From contig NZ_WTYF01000004.1 in the NCBI RefSeq assembly GCF_009827315.1, positions 620,001 through 684,000 of the forward strand: 64,000 bases of DNA, read 5' to 3'. The notes beneath the pieces were generated by a model, which did not search any database, had not been told where the DNA came from, and saw only the letters and a list, made by a program, of their open reading frames with translations. Position 1 is the first letter of the stretch. Every line of letters begins with the position of its first letter. Below are positions 1-9,076 of the stretch, piece by piece. A program made the translations under genes and the position numbers. This DNA comes from Qipengyuania gaetbuli. GTDB lineage: Bacteria; Pseudomonadota; Alphaproteobacteria; Sphingomonadales; Sphingomonadaceae.

Positions 1-233
1 ATCACGAACCCGACGGCTTCGTGAAGATCATCGCCGAAGCTGAAAGCGACCGCGTGCTGGGCGTCTGGGCGATTGCCAGCGTCGCCGGCACGATGATCGC
101 GCAGGCGGCACAGGCGATGGAATTCGGCGCAACGTCGGAAGACATCGCCTATACCTGCCACGCCCACCCGACGCATTCCGAAGCGATCAAGGAAGCGGCG
201 ATGGCGGTGCAGGGCAAGCCTATCCACATCTGA
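1..233 (+). CDS. lpdA: dihydrolipoyl dehydrogenase, C-terminal fragment (5' end outside window)
   Basis: Only the last ~76 codons are present, read in the frame starting at base 3 and ending with TGA at 231-233. They match the C-terminal dimerisation domain of dihydrolipoamide dehydrogenase, the FAD-dependent E3 subunit of 2-oxoacid dehydrogenase complexes. The segment CHAHPTHSEAIKEAA carries the His-Glu pair that acts as the proton relay in this family, preceded by the usual helix with AMEFGATSEDIA. The FAD and NAD domains and the redox disulfide lie upstream of the window, so the paralogue type (pyruvate or oxoglutarate complex) cannot be decided. Confidence 0.9.
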   Translation, partial: HEPDGFVKIIAEAESDRVLGVWAIASVAGTMIAQAAQAMEFGATSEDIAYTCHAHPTHSEAIKEAAMAVQGKPIHI

Positions 234-255
234 TGCATTCCGGCGGTACCGGACG

Positions 256-1068
256 ATGAATGACCGGTACCGCCTGATGCTCTCTCTGGCCGTTCCTGCC
301 GTCGCAGGACTGGCCTATCTCGCAGCATCCGGCGCGCCTGCGCACTACCTCGCTATAAATGGCGGTGGATTGCTGCTGGCACTTGGCTGGATAGCATTCG
401 GCCGCGTTCCCGATAGCGAAATCGCCAAGCACGTCCTGCAGGCAGTGCTGCTCGCCCTGTTCGCCCTGCCCCTGTTCACTGGCCCCGACATCGAGGGCGT
501 GCGGCGCTGGCTCCCGCTCGGCCCGATGTCGCTTCATGCAGGAATGCTGCTCATCCCGTTGCTTGTCTGCTTGTGCGTGCGCGATCTGCGCTACGGTCCG
601 TGGGTTCTCGGCGCGGGCCTAGGGATCGCTCTGCTACAGCCCGATGCGGCGAGTGCCACTGCCCTAGCGCTCGTCGCCGCCGCGCTCTCATGGATGCACC
701 GCAAGCCGCTCTTCGCTGCCATTGCGGCGCTTGGCCTTGCAGCTTGCATCATCGCGTTCGGTGCTGGCGACCTGCCCCCCGAACCTCTTGTCGAGCACGT
801 ATTTGCCGATGCCTGGGCGGTGCAGCCGTTGATCGCACTAGCACTTGCTGCGGCAGTATTTACCGCCCTTGTCCTGCTTTTGACGGCGCGAACCGTGCCC
901 CATGAGGAGAGGGTTGCAATGGCCGCCGCCATGATCGGATTCACAGCGATGTCCCTCATCGGAAACTACCCGACACCCATCCTCGGCTATGGCGCGGCGC
1001 CAATCCTCGGCTTCGGGCTTGCGTTGGGTGCGGTCCCGCGCGACTATCGGCATTCGACCGAGGATTGA
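256..1068 (+). CDS. small SEDS-like (FtsW/RodA-like) membrane protein, function unknown
   Basis: This is a 270-residue protein made almost wholly of hydrophobic segments (about 8), starting 22 bases after the lpdA stop. Three stretches recall SEDS glycosyltransferases. Residues 76-95 (GPDIEGVRRWLPLGP) resemble the RodA/FtsW segment with RRW-lG-f-QPSE. Residues 124-131 (ALLQPDAA) resemble the QPDLGT segment. Residues 237-249 (NYPTPILGYGAAP) resemble the LPLPFVSYGGS region. RodA and FtsW are about 370-400 residues long, so this protein is clearly shorter and several hallmark residues are changed (QPSE is absent, SYGGS becomes GYGAA). The similarity is my own reading and could be remote or degenerate. 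I do not assign peptidoglycan polymerase activity. Confidence 0.6.
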   Translation: MNDRYRLMLSLAVPAVAGLAYLAASGAPAHYLAINGGGLLLALGWIAFGRVPDSEIAKHVLQAVLLALFALPLFTGPDIEGVRRWLPLGPMSLHAGMLLIPLLVCLCVRDLRYGPWVLGAGLGIALLQPDAASATALALVAAALSWMHRKPLFAAIAALGLAACIIAFGAGDLPPEPLVEHVFADAWAVQPLIALALAAAVFTALVLLLTARTVPHEERVAMAAAMIGFTAMSLIGNYPTPILGYGAAPILGFGLALGAVPRDYRHSTED

Positions 1069-1100
1069 CCGCCGGGAACGGCGCGGGGGGGGGAGACGCA

Positions 1101-2435
1101 ATGGCCTATCCGAAACTGACCAAGAAGCCCGGCGCGCTGGAAACGGCAGCGGCAGTCGCAAAGGGCGAGCTGTCTCCGCTGGAAGCGGTCGATGCGGCCA
1201 TCGCCCGGATCGAGCATCTCGATACGCATATCAACGCCGTGGTGGTCTGCGATTTCGAGCGCGCCCGCACCACTGCCCGCGCGATGGCCGGGGGCAAGCC
1301 CGCAGCCGACCAGCCCCTGTTCGGCGTGCCGATGACGATCAAGGAAAGCTTCGACATCGAAGGCCTGCCCACGTGCTGGGGGCACACCGCCTACGCGGAC
1401 AACATCGCGTCCGCCGATTCCGCAGTGGTTCGCAAGCTGAAGGCAGCGGGGGTCATCTTCCTCGGCAAGACCAATGTCCCGCCCGACCTTGCCGACTGGC
1501 AGTCGAACAACCCCGTATATGGCCGCACCAACAATCCCCACGACCACGAACGCTCGCCGGGTGGGTCGTCAGGCGGCTCCGCAGCGGCCGTGGCAAGCGG
1601 CATGGTGCCGTGCGAATTCGGCACCGACATCGGCGGTTCGGTCCGCGTGCCGGCCCATTTCTGCGGGGTCTGGGGCCACAAATCGAGCTGGGGGCTGATC
1701 AGCAAGGAAGGCCACGACCATCCGCTCGTCGCCGGCATCGGCGCCCATGATGGCGCGCTATCCATCGCCGGACCGCTCGCCCGCAATGCAGCCGATCTCG
1801 CCGCTCTCGTGACCATCACGAGCGAACGCCCCCTTCATACCGAGCGCAAGCCGGTGAAGAAGATGCGCCTGCTGGCCCTGACCGGTCATCCGACCTGTCC
1901 GACAGACGAGGGCGTGAGGGTTCCGCTCGAAGAAGCCTTTGCCGCGCTTGAGGCCGAAGGCGCGCAGGTCGACCGGACCAGCGATCTCCTGCCGGACCTT
2001 GCGCGCCAGCAGGCCGACTACATGCGCATGCTCAATGTCGCGATGGCTCGCGGGGCGCCGGGCCCGAACGGTAAGCGCGCGAGTGCGACCGACTGGTTCG
2101 ACCTGCTCGACGAGCAATATCGCAACGAGGCAGCCTGGGCGCGTCTGTTCGAGACGTATGACTACGTGCTCGCCCCGCCCGCTCCCGTCCTCGCGGTCCC
2201 GCATAGCGAGGGGCGTATCTTCGATGGCGAGATCGAGGTGGACGGACAACCAGTTCGCGGGGCCGCGGGGCTTTGCTGGGCCGGCCTTGCAACCTTCCCC
2301 AACCTCCCGGCAACCGTCCTTCCGGTGGGCGGCACGGGCGATTTGCCCTGCGGCGTGCAGGTAATGGGCCCCCGCTGGTCCGATCTTTCCACCATCGCGA
2401 CAGCAGAAGCGATCGGGCAGGTGTTGCACTCCTGA
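1101..2435 (+). CDS. amidase (amidase signature family)
   Basis: The 444-residue protein belongs to the amidase signature family, which hydrolyses carboxamides through a Ser-cisSer-Lys triad. The triad is visible: Lys81 in GVPMTIKES, cis-Ser156 in SPGGSSGGS and nucleophile Ser180 in GTDIGGSVRVPA. I chose the ATG at 1101 because a long G-rich ribosome-binding stretch (1085-1093) precedes it; an in-frame start at 1065 would overlap the previous gene. The family includes GatA, but a gatC/gatB context is absent and the length is short, so a stand-alone amidase of unknown substrate is more likely. Confidence 0.85.
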   Translation: MAYPKLTKKPGALETAAAVAKGELSPLEAVDAAIARIEHLDTHINAVVVCDFERARTTARAMAGGKPAADQPLFGVPMTIKESFDIEGLPTCWGHTAYADNIASADSAVVRKLKAAGVIFLGKTNVPPDLADWQSNNPVYGRTNNPHDHERSPGGSSGGSAAAVASGMVPCEFGTDIGGSVRVPAHFCGVWGHKSSWGLISKEGHDHPLVAGIGAHDGALSIAGPLARNAADLAALVTITSERPLHTERKPVKKMRLLALTGHPTCPTDEGVRVPLEEAFAALEAEGAQVDRTSDLLPDLARQQADYMRMLNVAMARGAPGPNGKRASATDWFDLLDEQYRNEAAWARLFETYDYVLAPPAPVLAVPHSEGRIFDGEIEVDGQPVRGAAGLCWAGLATFPNLPATVLPVGGTGDLPCGVQVMGPRWSDLSTIATAEAIGQVLHS

Positions 2436-2478
2436 GCGCCGCGCCCCATGCCGGGGCCACAAAGACTGGAGAAGTTTA

Positions 2479-3204
2479 GTGGGTCACCAGCGCGTCATGC
2501 GGCGCTTTGCGAAATGGCATATCTGGCTTGGATGGCTGGTCGGCGTGCCTGTCCTGATGTGGACCGTCACGGGCCTGGCCATGGTCATCACGCCGATCGA
2601 GGAAGTGCGCGGCAACCACCTGCGCATCGAATCCCCGCCCAGCCCGCTGCCCAGCGATACCGAAATTGCCGTCGCTCTGCCCGCCGACGGGGAACGCCCC
2701 GTAAGGTCGGTAAGCACGCAGATGGAACGCGGCGAGACGATTACCCGCATCACCTACATGGACGGCACGAGCGAACGATACCGCGCGGACGGTACGCAGA
2801 TGTCGCCGCTGTCCGATGTCGAGGCGCGCCTGATCGTCTCGAAGGAAATCCGCGGCGGCGACAAGGTCGTCGGAACGAAGCGCTTCGATGCCGAGAGCGT
2901 GCCGTTCGATTTCCGGCGCCCCATGCCCGTGTGGCAGGTCGCGCTGGAAGACGGCACCCACGTTTACGTCGGCACCGAAACCGGCAATGTCGAGGCGGTC
3001 CGCACGCGGTGGTGGCGGACCTTCGACTTCATGTGGGGCCTGCACATCATGAACCTGCAGACGCGCGAACTCGATGACCAGAGCGGGTTCAACTACGCCA
3101 TGCTGGTGCTTTTTGCCGCGCTCGGCGTGATCGGGTCGATCCTCGGCTGCATCCTGATGTTCCGCCGCCGCAAGGCGCGCCCGGTGCCGCTGATCGACAA
3201 GTGA
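2479..3204 (+). CDS. PepSY-domain inner-membrane protein
   Basis: This 241-residue protein has an N-terminal membrane helix (about residues 13-35, WHIWLGWLVGVPVLMWTVTG), a periplasmic region holding a PepSY-like domain, and a second helix near residues 200-225 followed by an Arg/Lys-rich tail. This two-helix PepSY layout is common in proteins linked to iron or heme uptake and to reductases, but no catalytic residues are visible. The GTG start at 2479 has a GGAG-type ribosome-binding site at 2468-2474. An ATG at 2497 is the alternative start. The gene lies 4 bases before the next gene and the two are probably cotranscribed. Confidence 0.7.
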   Translation: MGHQRVMRRFAKWHIWLGWLVGVPVLMWTVTGLAMVITPIEEVRGNHLRIESPPSPLPSDTEIAVALPADGERPVRSVSTQMERGETITRITYMDGTSERYRADGTQMSPLSDVEARLIVSKEIRGGDKVVGTKRFDAESVPFDFRRPMPVWQVALEDGTHVYVGTETGNVEAVRTRWWRTFDFMWGLHIMNLQTRELDDQSGFNYAMLVLFAALGVIGSILGCILMFRRRKARPVPLIDK

Positions 3205-3208
3205 TCCG

Positions 3209-3844
3209 ATGAACGAGGAAATCCTCACCCCGGTGCTCGACTGGCTCGACCTTGCGGGCGTGGCGATTTTCGCGCTGACCGGCGCGCTGGTCGCTGCGAA
3301 GGAGAAGCAGACGCTTGTCACCCTGTCCTTCTTTGCGCTGATCACCGGCGTAGGCGGCGGCACGATCCGCGACCTGCTGATAGAGGCTCCGGTGTTCTGG
3401 ATCGCCGACCCGTGGGTCGCGGCAATCTGCCTCGGCATGGCGCTGTTCGCATGGTTCACCCCCACCCGCTGGTGGGAGGGCCGCTTCCTCTCCATTGTCG
3501 ACGGCCTGGGGCTCGCAGCCTACGCGGTGCTCGGCACGGCAAAGGCGCTGGAATACGGCGTACCGCCGGTCCCGGCCTTCCTCATGGGGGTCATCACCGG
3601 CTGCGCGGGAGGCATCATCCGCGACGTGATCGCTGGGCGCCCGTCCATCCTGATGCGCCCGGAACTCTATGTCACGGCGGGAGCACTGTCGGCCGCGCTC
3701 ACCGTGGCAGGCGGCATGGCCGGATTCGAGCGCTGGTATGTCTGGATCGCGGCGACAGTGGCCGGGTTCGGCCTGCGCCTCGCCGCGATCAGGTGGAACC
3801 TTGCCCTCCCCGCCTATGACGAGCGCGGGGCGAGCAAGGAATAG
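3209..3844 (+). CDS. TRIC-family (UPF0126) membrane channel protein
   Basis: The 211-residue protein has about seven hydrophobic segments and the internal duplication typical of bacterial trimeric intracellular cation channel homologues (UPF0126/YicG). Each repeat carries the glycine-rich kink followed by IRD: GVGGGTIRDLL at residues 47-57 and GCAGGIIRDVIAGRPS at 131-146. Family members conduct monovalent cations when reconstituted, but the bacterial role is not settled. The start follows the PepSY stop by 4 bases, which suggests translational coupling. Confidence 0.88.
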   Translation: MNEEILTPVLDWLDLAGVAIFALTGALVAAKEKQTLVTLSFFALITGVGGGTIRDLLIEAPVFWIADPWVAAICLGMALFAWFTPTRWWEGRFLSIVDGLGLAAYAVLGTAKALEYGVPPVPAFLMGVITGCAGGIIRDVIAGRPSILMRPELYVTAGALSAALTVAGGMAGFERWYVWIAATVAGFGLRLAAIRWNLALPAYDERGASKE

Positions 3845-3847
3845 ATA

Positions 3848-4615
3848 TCAGATAGCCTTGCCGGGATATCCGGTGCCGACGTCGAGTTCAGGCTCGGCTC
3901 CTTCGTCGCCACTGATCGGACCGCCGGGATAGTCCGGCTGCGGGCCATCGTCGGCCGGCGCTTCGGCTCGGCGGTCCACCCGATCCCACTCCGCGGCATA
4001 GCGTTCGTCGTCCCACTGTCGATCATCGGGGGCGCGCGCGAATTCCTCGTCACCGCCCTGCTGGTCGCGCCAGCTGCTGCGCGATCCGAAATCGACGTTT
4101 TCGATCCGGCCGTCTTCGCCGATGGCGCAAGAGAAAGCCTCGCCATCGGAAACCGTGCCGGAGATTTCCCATCCCTGCGGCGTGCGGTTGGCACGGTCGA
4201 CGGTTTCCACGCGGCGGTCGCGCTCGACCTCCTCGACGCACATGCCTACTGCACGGTCGATGCCGCGTCCGTCGTCCCAGCGGGCATGGTCGCGGCGCTG
4301 TTCGGGATAGCGCCAGTCGCGGTCGCGATAGCGGCGATCGTCGTCGCGCTTGGCTCGGTTGGCAATTGCCGCGATGCCGCCGATGATGAGGACGCCGGTC
4401 AGCACATCGCCGAGGCCGGGTCCGCGATGATGGCGGTACCGGCGATAACGATGGTTCTGGTATGTCTGGTCGGCCGGGTCGTAGCTGGTCACGCCTTCAG
4501 CCTGTGCCGGATAGGAGGTGACGACCGGAAGCTGCGCGGCATAGGCCGGGCTGGCGACAAGCGAAGCGGTGGCAAGCAGGGCGGGCGCAGCGGCCCAGGT
4601 GCGGAACAGCGACAT
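3848..4615 (-). CDS. secreted Arg/Tyr/Asp-rich protein with glycine-zipper-like segment
   Basis: From the ATG at 4615, preceded by an AAGGGATC ribosome-binding site, this encodes 255 residues. A signal peptide (MSLFRTWAAAPALLATASLVASPAYA) is followed by a hydrophobic glycine-rich segment GLGDVLTGVLIIGGIAAIANRA, then a long Arg/Tyr/Asp-rich linker and a small domain with two Cys (GMCVEEVERDRR and AFSCAIGEDGRIENVDF). The tail after that is acidic and proline-rich. The architecture is shared with the next gene on the same strand, so the two are probably paralogues. The function is not known; envelope location is inferred from the signal peptide. Confidence 0.7.
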   Translation of the reverse strand: MSLFRTWAAAPALLATASLVASPAYAAQLPVVTSYPAQAEGVTSYDPADQTYQNHRYRRYRHHRGPGLGDVLTGVLIIGGIAAIANRAKRDDDRRYRDRDWRYPEQRRDHARWDDGRGIDRAVGMCVEEVERDRRVETVDRANRTPQGWEISGTVSDGEAFSCAIGEDGRIENVDFGSRSSWRDQQGGDEEFARAPDDRQWDDERYAAEWDRVDRRAEAPADDGPQPDYPGGPISGDEGAEPELDVGTGYPGKAI

Positions 4616-4716
4616 TGGAAGTGATCCCTTCGATGGCGCGCCCCACCCGGCGCAAGTCTCAACTATCTTGGCTGGTAACCCGTCGCGCATTTAGCACGGC
4701 TGAACCGCACAAAGGA

Positions 4717-4750
4717 AAACGGCCCGAACCGCTGGGGTCCGGGCCGTTTC
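4717..4750 (-). terminator. rho-independent terminator
   Basis: The arms AAACGGCCCG (4717-4726 region) and CGGGCCGTTT (to 4749) form a 10 bp GC-rich stem with a short inner extension. On the - strand the stem is followed by TTTTCCTTT. It lies 17 bases after the stop of the 4767-5372 gene and would end its transcript before the paralogue downstream. Confidence 0.75.
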
Positions 4751-4766
4751 TTGGTGGTCTGGTTTA

Positions 4767-5372
4767 TCAGCGCAGTCCGCGAATACCGTCGAACTTGACG
4801 TGGCTGACGCGGCCCCGCTCGATGTAGCAGGTGAACTTGCCATTGTCCTCGCCGCGATAGCCGCGACGGTCGTAGCGTCCATAACGGTCGTCACGATCGT
4901 AGCGGTCGTAGCGGCCATAGTTGCCGTAGCGGCCCCGTTCGCCATCGACCACGATGCGGCCCTTGACCCTCCAGCCGTAGCGGGTGTCGTCGACGTCGCG
5001 GATGTCGGTCACCTGGGCGTAGCGGAAGCCCGAACGGCGCGCGTCCCTCGTCGCCGCATTGACGCAGCGTTCGACAGCGGCGCGCGGGTTGCCCCGGCTG
5101 CGGTAGGCATCACGGCGGTAGTCGTAACCGTCGCGATAGTAGCGGCCATCGCGGTAGTAACGACCGTCGCGGTAATAGTCGCGGTCCTTGCTGGCAGCGC
5201 TGGCGACGGCGGCGATACCGCCGATGATCACGGCACCGGCGATCACGTCGCCGACGGAAATGCCGTCGTCGCGGTCGCGGGCCTGCGCCGGGGTGGCACC
5301 TGCAAGCGCCATTGCGCCAACGGCTGCGGTTGCGATCCCACCCTTCGCAAATGTCTTTGTCTTGTTGCTCAT
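4767..5372 (-). CDS. secreted Tyr/Arg/Asp-repeat protein, paralogue of the 3848-4615 gene
   Basis: The 201-residue protein has a signal peptide (to about residue 32, ending TPAQA), a hydrophobic glycine-rich segment GDVIAGAVIIGGIAAVASAA at about residues 41-60, and tandem RYYRDG repeats encoded by ~18 bp DNA repeats near 5107-5185. A domain then begins AAVERCVNAATRDARRSG and ends KFTCYIERGRVSHVKF. The two Cys and the order of parts match the neighbouring gene, although that gene's linker is less regular. The cluster GRYGNYGRYDRYDRDDRYGRY near residues 148-168 is a second low-complexity tract. Function unknown; cell-envelope location inferred. Confidence 0.75.
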   Translation of the reverse strand: MSNKTKTFAKGGIATAAVGAMALAGATPAQARDRDDGISVGDVIAGAVIIGGIAAVASAASKDRDYYRDGRYYRDGRYYRDGYDYRRDAYRSRGNPRAAVERCVNAATRDARRSGFRYAQVTDIRDVDDTRYGWRVKGRIVVDGERGRYGNYGRYDRYDRDDRYGRYDRRGYRGEDNGKFTCYIERGRVSHVKFDGIRGLR

Positions 5373-5502
5373 GTGAGGTGCTCCTCATCTCTACCGGGGC
5401 GGGATTGCCTCGGTCGATTGAGGTTCTAGGCGAGTCTCACTGAGGTGACGCTGAATCGCGCGAGCAGCCTACGTTCAGAAAAGCAGCAATTTAGCTGAAT
5501 GT

Positions 5503-6867
5503 CTATTTCGCAAGGGAATCAAGCACATCCCGCGTAAATGCCGCAATATCGAAGCGCGAGCCCGTCGGATCCTCACCCCTGCGCACGACAACAACGTTCA
5601 GGCTCGGAACGATCACGACGTACTGTCCGCGATTGCCGAAAGCGGCGAAGGTATCGGCAGGAACGCCGTCGGACTTGTTTAGCAGCCAGAAGCCCGCGCC
5701 ATAGCCGAATGCGCCATCAGGCTGCGGGCCGGAAGGCGTCGCGACATATTCCACCCAGCCTTCCGGCAGCATGCGCGTCCCATCCGGCAGCACGCCGTCG
5801 TCGAGGTAGAGCTGGCCGAGCTTCAGAAGATCGGGCGCGGTCGTCCATACCTGGCTGGAGAGGATGTAATTGCCTTGCCAATCGGTCTCGGAGACCGTGC
5901 GGTTCATACCTACGGATTTCAGGAATTCCGCTGGCGGATGTTCGGCAAACGTCGCCTCGATCGCCTGCACGGCAGCCAGCGTATCGTTGTTGGCGTAGCG
6001 GTAGACCGTGCCCGGCGTGCTGAGCAGCGGCCAGTCGACCGCGACCTCGTCGACGGTGGCGCCGCCGAAATAGAGCGGATCGGTACGATTGCCCGGCGTG
6101 TCCGAATAGCGGCCCGTGGCCATCCGCAGTGCATGGTCGATAGTGATCGCGCGTCGCGGGTCTTCGGGCGTCTCTCCCAGTCCGGCGGATTGCGAGACAT
6201 CGGTTTCCCCGCGGTGCACGGCCGCACCGACGAGCGTGGCGGCCAGGCTCTTGGCTACCGACCACGTGCGCTGCGGTGTGGCGGGACCGTACTCGCCCGT
6301 ATACTGCTCGATGCGCGTGGCGCCGCCCTGGCTGACGATTACGGCGGTGGTCCGCGTCTTTTCACCGAAACCCGACGAGAAGGCACGGTCGACAACGGCG
6401 GCAAGCTCGCCATTTTGCGGGATGCGTTGGTGCCACATGTAAATACCGTCGGAGAAGGGGACAGAGTCCCGCTTGGGCGGCTCCGTCGTGCCGACCGGGC
6501 CAATTGCGCATCCGCCTTCCTGCCGGTGCCACGCAAGCCTGGGCGGCATGTCATCGGCCCATTCCACCGACACATGGGACACCGCGCCCTCTCCGCCACG
6601 GAACCGGTAAACCGAGTAGGGCAGTTCGGGCACGATGCTGTCGAGCGGCGCCTGGATGCCCGACAATTCCCATTCGAGAATGCTTTGCTCGGTCCTCTTG
6701 GTGCCCGCGCGTTCCGCATTGGCGAGCGCACTGCACAAGAACAGCGCCTTGTACCCGGCCGCAAGCGCGCGGTCGTAGCGCGCGCCGATCTCCTCCTGCG
6801 TGGTTGACTGGGCGGCAAGCGGGGCGGCGGCGAGCAGCGCGGCAGCTGCAAGTGTGTGTCTAATCAT
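5503..6867 (-). CDS. serine hydrolase, beta-lactamase (class C-like) family
   Basis: This 454-residue protein begins with a signal peptide (MIRHTLAAAALLAAAPLAAQ). The penicillin-binding-protein/beta-lactamase fold is indicated by SxxK at Ser203-Lys206 (TWSVAKSLAA) and the Tyr-x-Asn motif at Tyr291-Asn293 (YRYANND). Such enzymes include esterases, D-aminopeptidases and 6-aminohexanoate oligomer hydrolases. A true AmpC is unlikely because the ~150-residue N-terminal region before SxxK is unusually long and no clear KTG was seen. The exported location follows from the signal peptide. Its substrate is unknown. Confidence 0.8.
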   Translation of the reverse strand: MIRHTLAAAALLAAAPLAAQSTTQEEIGARYDRALAAGYKALFLCSALANAERAGTKRTEQSILEWELSGIQAPLDSIVPELPYSVYRFRGGEGAVSHVSVEWADDMPPRLAWHRQEGGCAIGPVGTTEPPKRDSVPFSDGIYMWHQRIPQNGELAAVVDRAFSSGFGEKTRTTAVIVSQGGATRIEQYTGEYGPATPQRTWSVAKSLAATLVGAAVHRGETDVSQSAGLGETPEDPRRAITIDHALRMATGRYSDTPGNRTDPLYFGGATVDEVAVDWPLLSTPGTVYRYANNDTLAAVQAIEATFAEHPPAEFLKSVGMNRTVSETDWQGNYILSSQVWTTAPDLLKLGQLYLDDGVLPDGTRMLPEGWVEYVATPSGPQPDGAFGYGAGFWLLNKSDGVPADTFAAFGNRGQYVVIVPSLNVVVVRRGEDPTGSRFDIAAFTRDVLDSLAK

Positions 6868-6902
6868 GCGTGCCTTGTGACACGCCTTTCGCGAGCATCA
6901 AA

Positions 6903-6936
6903 ACAAAAGGGCCGGAGGATCGCTCCCCCGGCCCCG
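6903..6936 (-). terminator. rho-independent terminator of the rpsM-rplQ transcript
   Basis: GGGCCGGAGG (6910-6919) pairs with CCCCCGGCCC (6926-6935) with one mismatch. On the - strand the stem is followed by TTTTGTTTTG. It lies just past the rplQ stop and ends the long ribosomal-protein block. Confidence 0.85.
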
Positions 6937-6957
6937 ATTGTCTCGTAGTGGAGAAAC

Positions 6958-7377
6958 TTACGCTTCTTCCAGTTCCTCGTCGTTCATGACGGGGCCGCTG
7001 TCCTGGCCCTTGGCGTCGACGTCGCGGTCGACCAGTTCGATCACGGCCATCTGGGCCGCGTCGCTGCCGCGGTAGCCGGCCTTGATGATGCGGGTGTAAC
7101 CGCCTTCACGATCGGCATAACGCTCGGCGAGGACGTCGAAGAGCTTCTTCAGCTGCGTTTCGTCCTGCAGGCGGCTCTGGGCGAGACGACGGTTCGAAAG
7201 ACCGCCACGCTTTGCCAGCGTGATCAGCTTTTCGATGTAGGGACGCATTTCCTTCGCCTTGGGGGCGGTGGTCATGATCTGCTCGTGCTTGATAAGCGAG
7301 GCAGCCATGTTGCGGAACATCGCGTTGCGGTGGCCGGTCTTGCGCTGCAGCTTACGGCCGGAAATCTTGTGACGCAT
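6958..7377 (-). CDS. rplQ: 50S ribosomal protein L17
   Basis: The N-terminus [20 protein letters not shown] is the L17 signature. At 139 residues it is slightly longer than the E. coli protein (127), with an acidic tail (MNDEELEEA). L17 lies near the tunnel exit of the large subunit. The gene is last in the alpha operon, 96 bases after rpoA, and a strong terminator follows. Confidence 0.98.
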   Translation of the reverse strand: MRHKISGRKLQRKTGHRNAMFRNMAASLIKHEQIMTTAPKAKEMRPYIEKLITLAKRGGLSNRRLAQSRLQDETQLKKLFDVLAERYADREGGYTRIIKAGYRGSDAAQMAVIELVDRDVDAKGQDSGPVMNDEELEEA

Positions 7378-7473
7378 TGTACTTCCTTCTTCGTTCGAAA
7401 AGGGCCCGTTCGAGGTAGCCCAGTGCTGGCGGCGCTTTCCCGGATGTGGGAGGTGCGCCGCCGGTACCTGTGA

Positions 7474-8529
7474 TTAGCCGAGAAGTTCCTGTTCGAGCTT
7501 CTTGGCCATTTCTTCGATGTTCTCCGGCGGCCAGCCAGGGATGTCCATGCCGAGGCGCAGGCCCATCGAGGAAAGGACTTCCTTGATCTCGTTGAGCGAC
7601 TTGCGGCCGAAGTTCGGCGTACGGAGCATCTCGGCCTCGGTCTTCTGGACCAGGTCGCCGATGTAGATGATGTTGTCGTTCTTGAGGCAGTTCGCCGAAC
7701 GGACCGACAGTTCGAGCTCGTCGACCTTCTTGAGGAGGTAACGGTTGAGCTGGTTGGTGTCGCTTTCCTGCGGCTCTGCTGCCTGGCCGATCATGGCCGA
7801 GCTGGGCTGCGGGATGCCGTCTTCGAAGTGGACGAACAGGGTCAGCTGGTCCTGGAGGATGCGCGCGGCATAGGCCACGGCGTCTTCCGGGGTCACGGTG
7901 CCGTCGGTTTCAACGGTCAGCGAAAGCTTGTCATAGTCCAGTTCCTGGCCGACGCGGGCGTTCTCGACCTTGTAGCTCACCTGGCGAACCGGCGAGTACA
8001 GGCTGTCGACCGGGATGAGGCCGATCGGCGCATCGGCCGGACGGTTCATCACTGCCGGGCGGTAGCCCTTGCCGGTATCGGCGGTCAGTTCCATGTTCAG
8101 CGTGGCGCCTTCGTCGAGGTGACAGATCACGAGATCCTTGTTCATCACTTCGATGTCGCCGGTCACGGCGATGTCGCCGGCCTTCACTTCGCCCGGACCG
8201 GTGGCCGAGAGCTGCAGGCGCTTGGTGCCTTCGCCTTCCATCTTGAGCGCGATCTGCTTCACGTTCAGGACGATGTCGGTAACGTCCTCGCGCACGCCGG
8301 CGAGCGAGGAGAATTCATGCAGCACGTTCTCGATCTTGATCGAGGTGATGGCTGCACCCTGCAGCGAGGACAGCAGAACGCGACGCAGCGCGTTGCCGAG
8401 CGTCAGGCCGAAGCCGCGCTCGAGCGGTTCGGCCACGAAGGTCGCCTTGCGCGCCTTGTCGCCACCGTCCTTGATGTCGAGGGTGTTGGGTTTCTTGAGT
8501 TCCTGCCAGTTCTTGATGTTGACGGACAT
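7474..8529 (-). CDS. rpoA: DNA-directed RNA polymerase subunit alpha
   Basis: The 351-residue alpha subunit has the N-terminal assembly domain ([22 protein letters not shown] near residues 40-61) and the C-terminal DNA-binding domain ([19 protein letters not shown], then [17 protein letters not shown] near 305-320). The two are joined by a linker near residues 240-265. Length is close to the E. coli subunit (329) with a short C-terminal extension. It sits between rpsK and rplQ, the normal alpha-operon order apart from the missing rpsD. Confidence 0.99.
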   Translation of the reverse strand: MSVNIKNWQELKKPNTLDIKDGGDKARKATFVAEPLERGFGLTLGNALRRVLLSSLQGAAITSIKIENVLHEFSSLAGVREDVTDIVLNVKQIALKMEGEGTKRLQLSATGPGEVKAGDIAVTGDIEVMNKDLVICHLDEGATLNMELTADTGKGYRPAVMNRPADAPIGLIPVDSLYSPVRQVSYKVENARVGQELDYDKLSLTVETDGTVTPEDAVAYAARILQDQLTLFVHFEDGIPQPSSAMIGQAAEPQESDTNQLNRYLLKKVDELELSVRSANCLKNDNIIYIGDLVQKTEAEMLRTPNFGRKSLNEIKEVLSSMGLRLGMDIPGWPPENIEEMAKKLEQELLG

Positions 8530-8633
8530 GGATTTCCCCTGGTGTGGATGCGGGCAGGACCGGAGCTCTTTACCGAGCGTCCGGTCCGTGAAGGTGTCGG
8601 CGGCCCGCTAGCGAGCCGCCAGGCAGGTACGGA

Positions 8634-9023
8634 TCAGACGCGGCGACGCTTGGAAGGACGGACCCCGTTGTGCGGGATCGGCGTCACGTCGCGGATCGAA
8701 GTGATCGTGAAGCCGACTGCGGCGAGACCGCGCAGTGCGCTTTCACGGCCCGAGCCCGGGCCCTTCACTTCGACCTCGAGGGTGCGCACGCCGTGTTCCG
8801 CAGCCTTACGGCCTGCGTCGTCGGCAGCGACCTGCGCGGCATAGGGAGTCGACTTGCGGCTGCCCTTGAAGCCCATCATGCCTGCGCTGGACCAGCTGAT
8901 AGCGTTGCCCTGCGCGTCGGTGATGGTGATCATGGTGTTGTTGAAGCTGGCGTTGATGTGCGCGACGCCCGAAGAGATGTTCTTCTTGTCGCGGCGCCGA
9001 ATACGGCCGGGTTCGCGTGCCAT
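8634..9023 (-). CDS. rpsK: 30S ribosomal protein S11
   Basis: The 129-residue protein carries the S11 blocks [21 protein letters not shown] and the C-terminal [18 protein letters not shown]. Length equals the E. coli protein. S11 lines the platform next to the Shine-Dalgarno helix. It is 53 bases after rpsM. Confidence 0.99.
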   Translation of the reverse strand: MAREPGRIRRRDKKNISSGVAHINASFNNTMITITDAQGNAISWSSAGMMGFKGSRKSTPYAAQVAADDAGRKAAEHGVRTLEVEVKGPGSGRESALRGLAAVGFTITSIRDVTPIPHNGVRPSKRRRV

Positions 9024-9076
9024 GGTGTATCTTCCTCTATATTCTCAAGAAGGGAAAAGCTCTGGGAGACCCAGGC

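Noticed and set aside
5107..5185. CRISPR-like array in the 4767-5372 gene
   Set aside because: The 18 bp repeats are in-frame codon repeats for RYYRDG, have no spacers and lie within a coding sequence.
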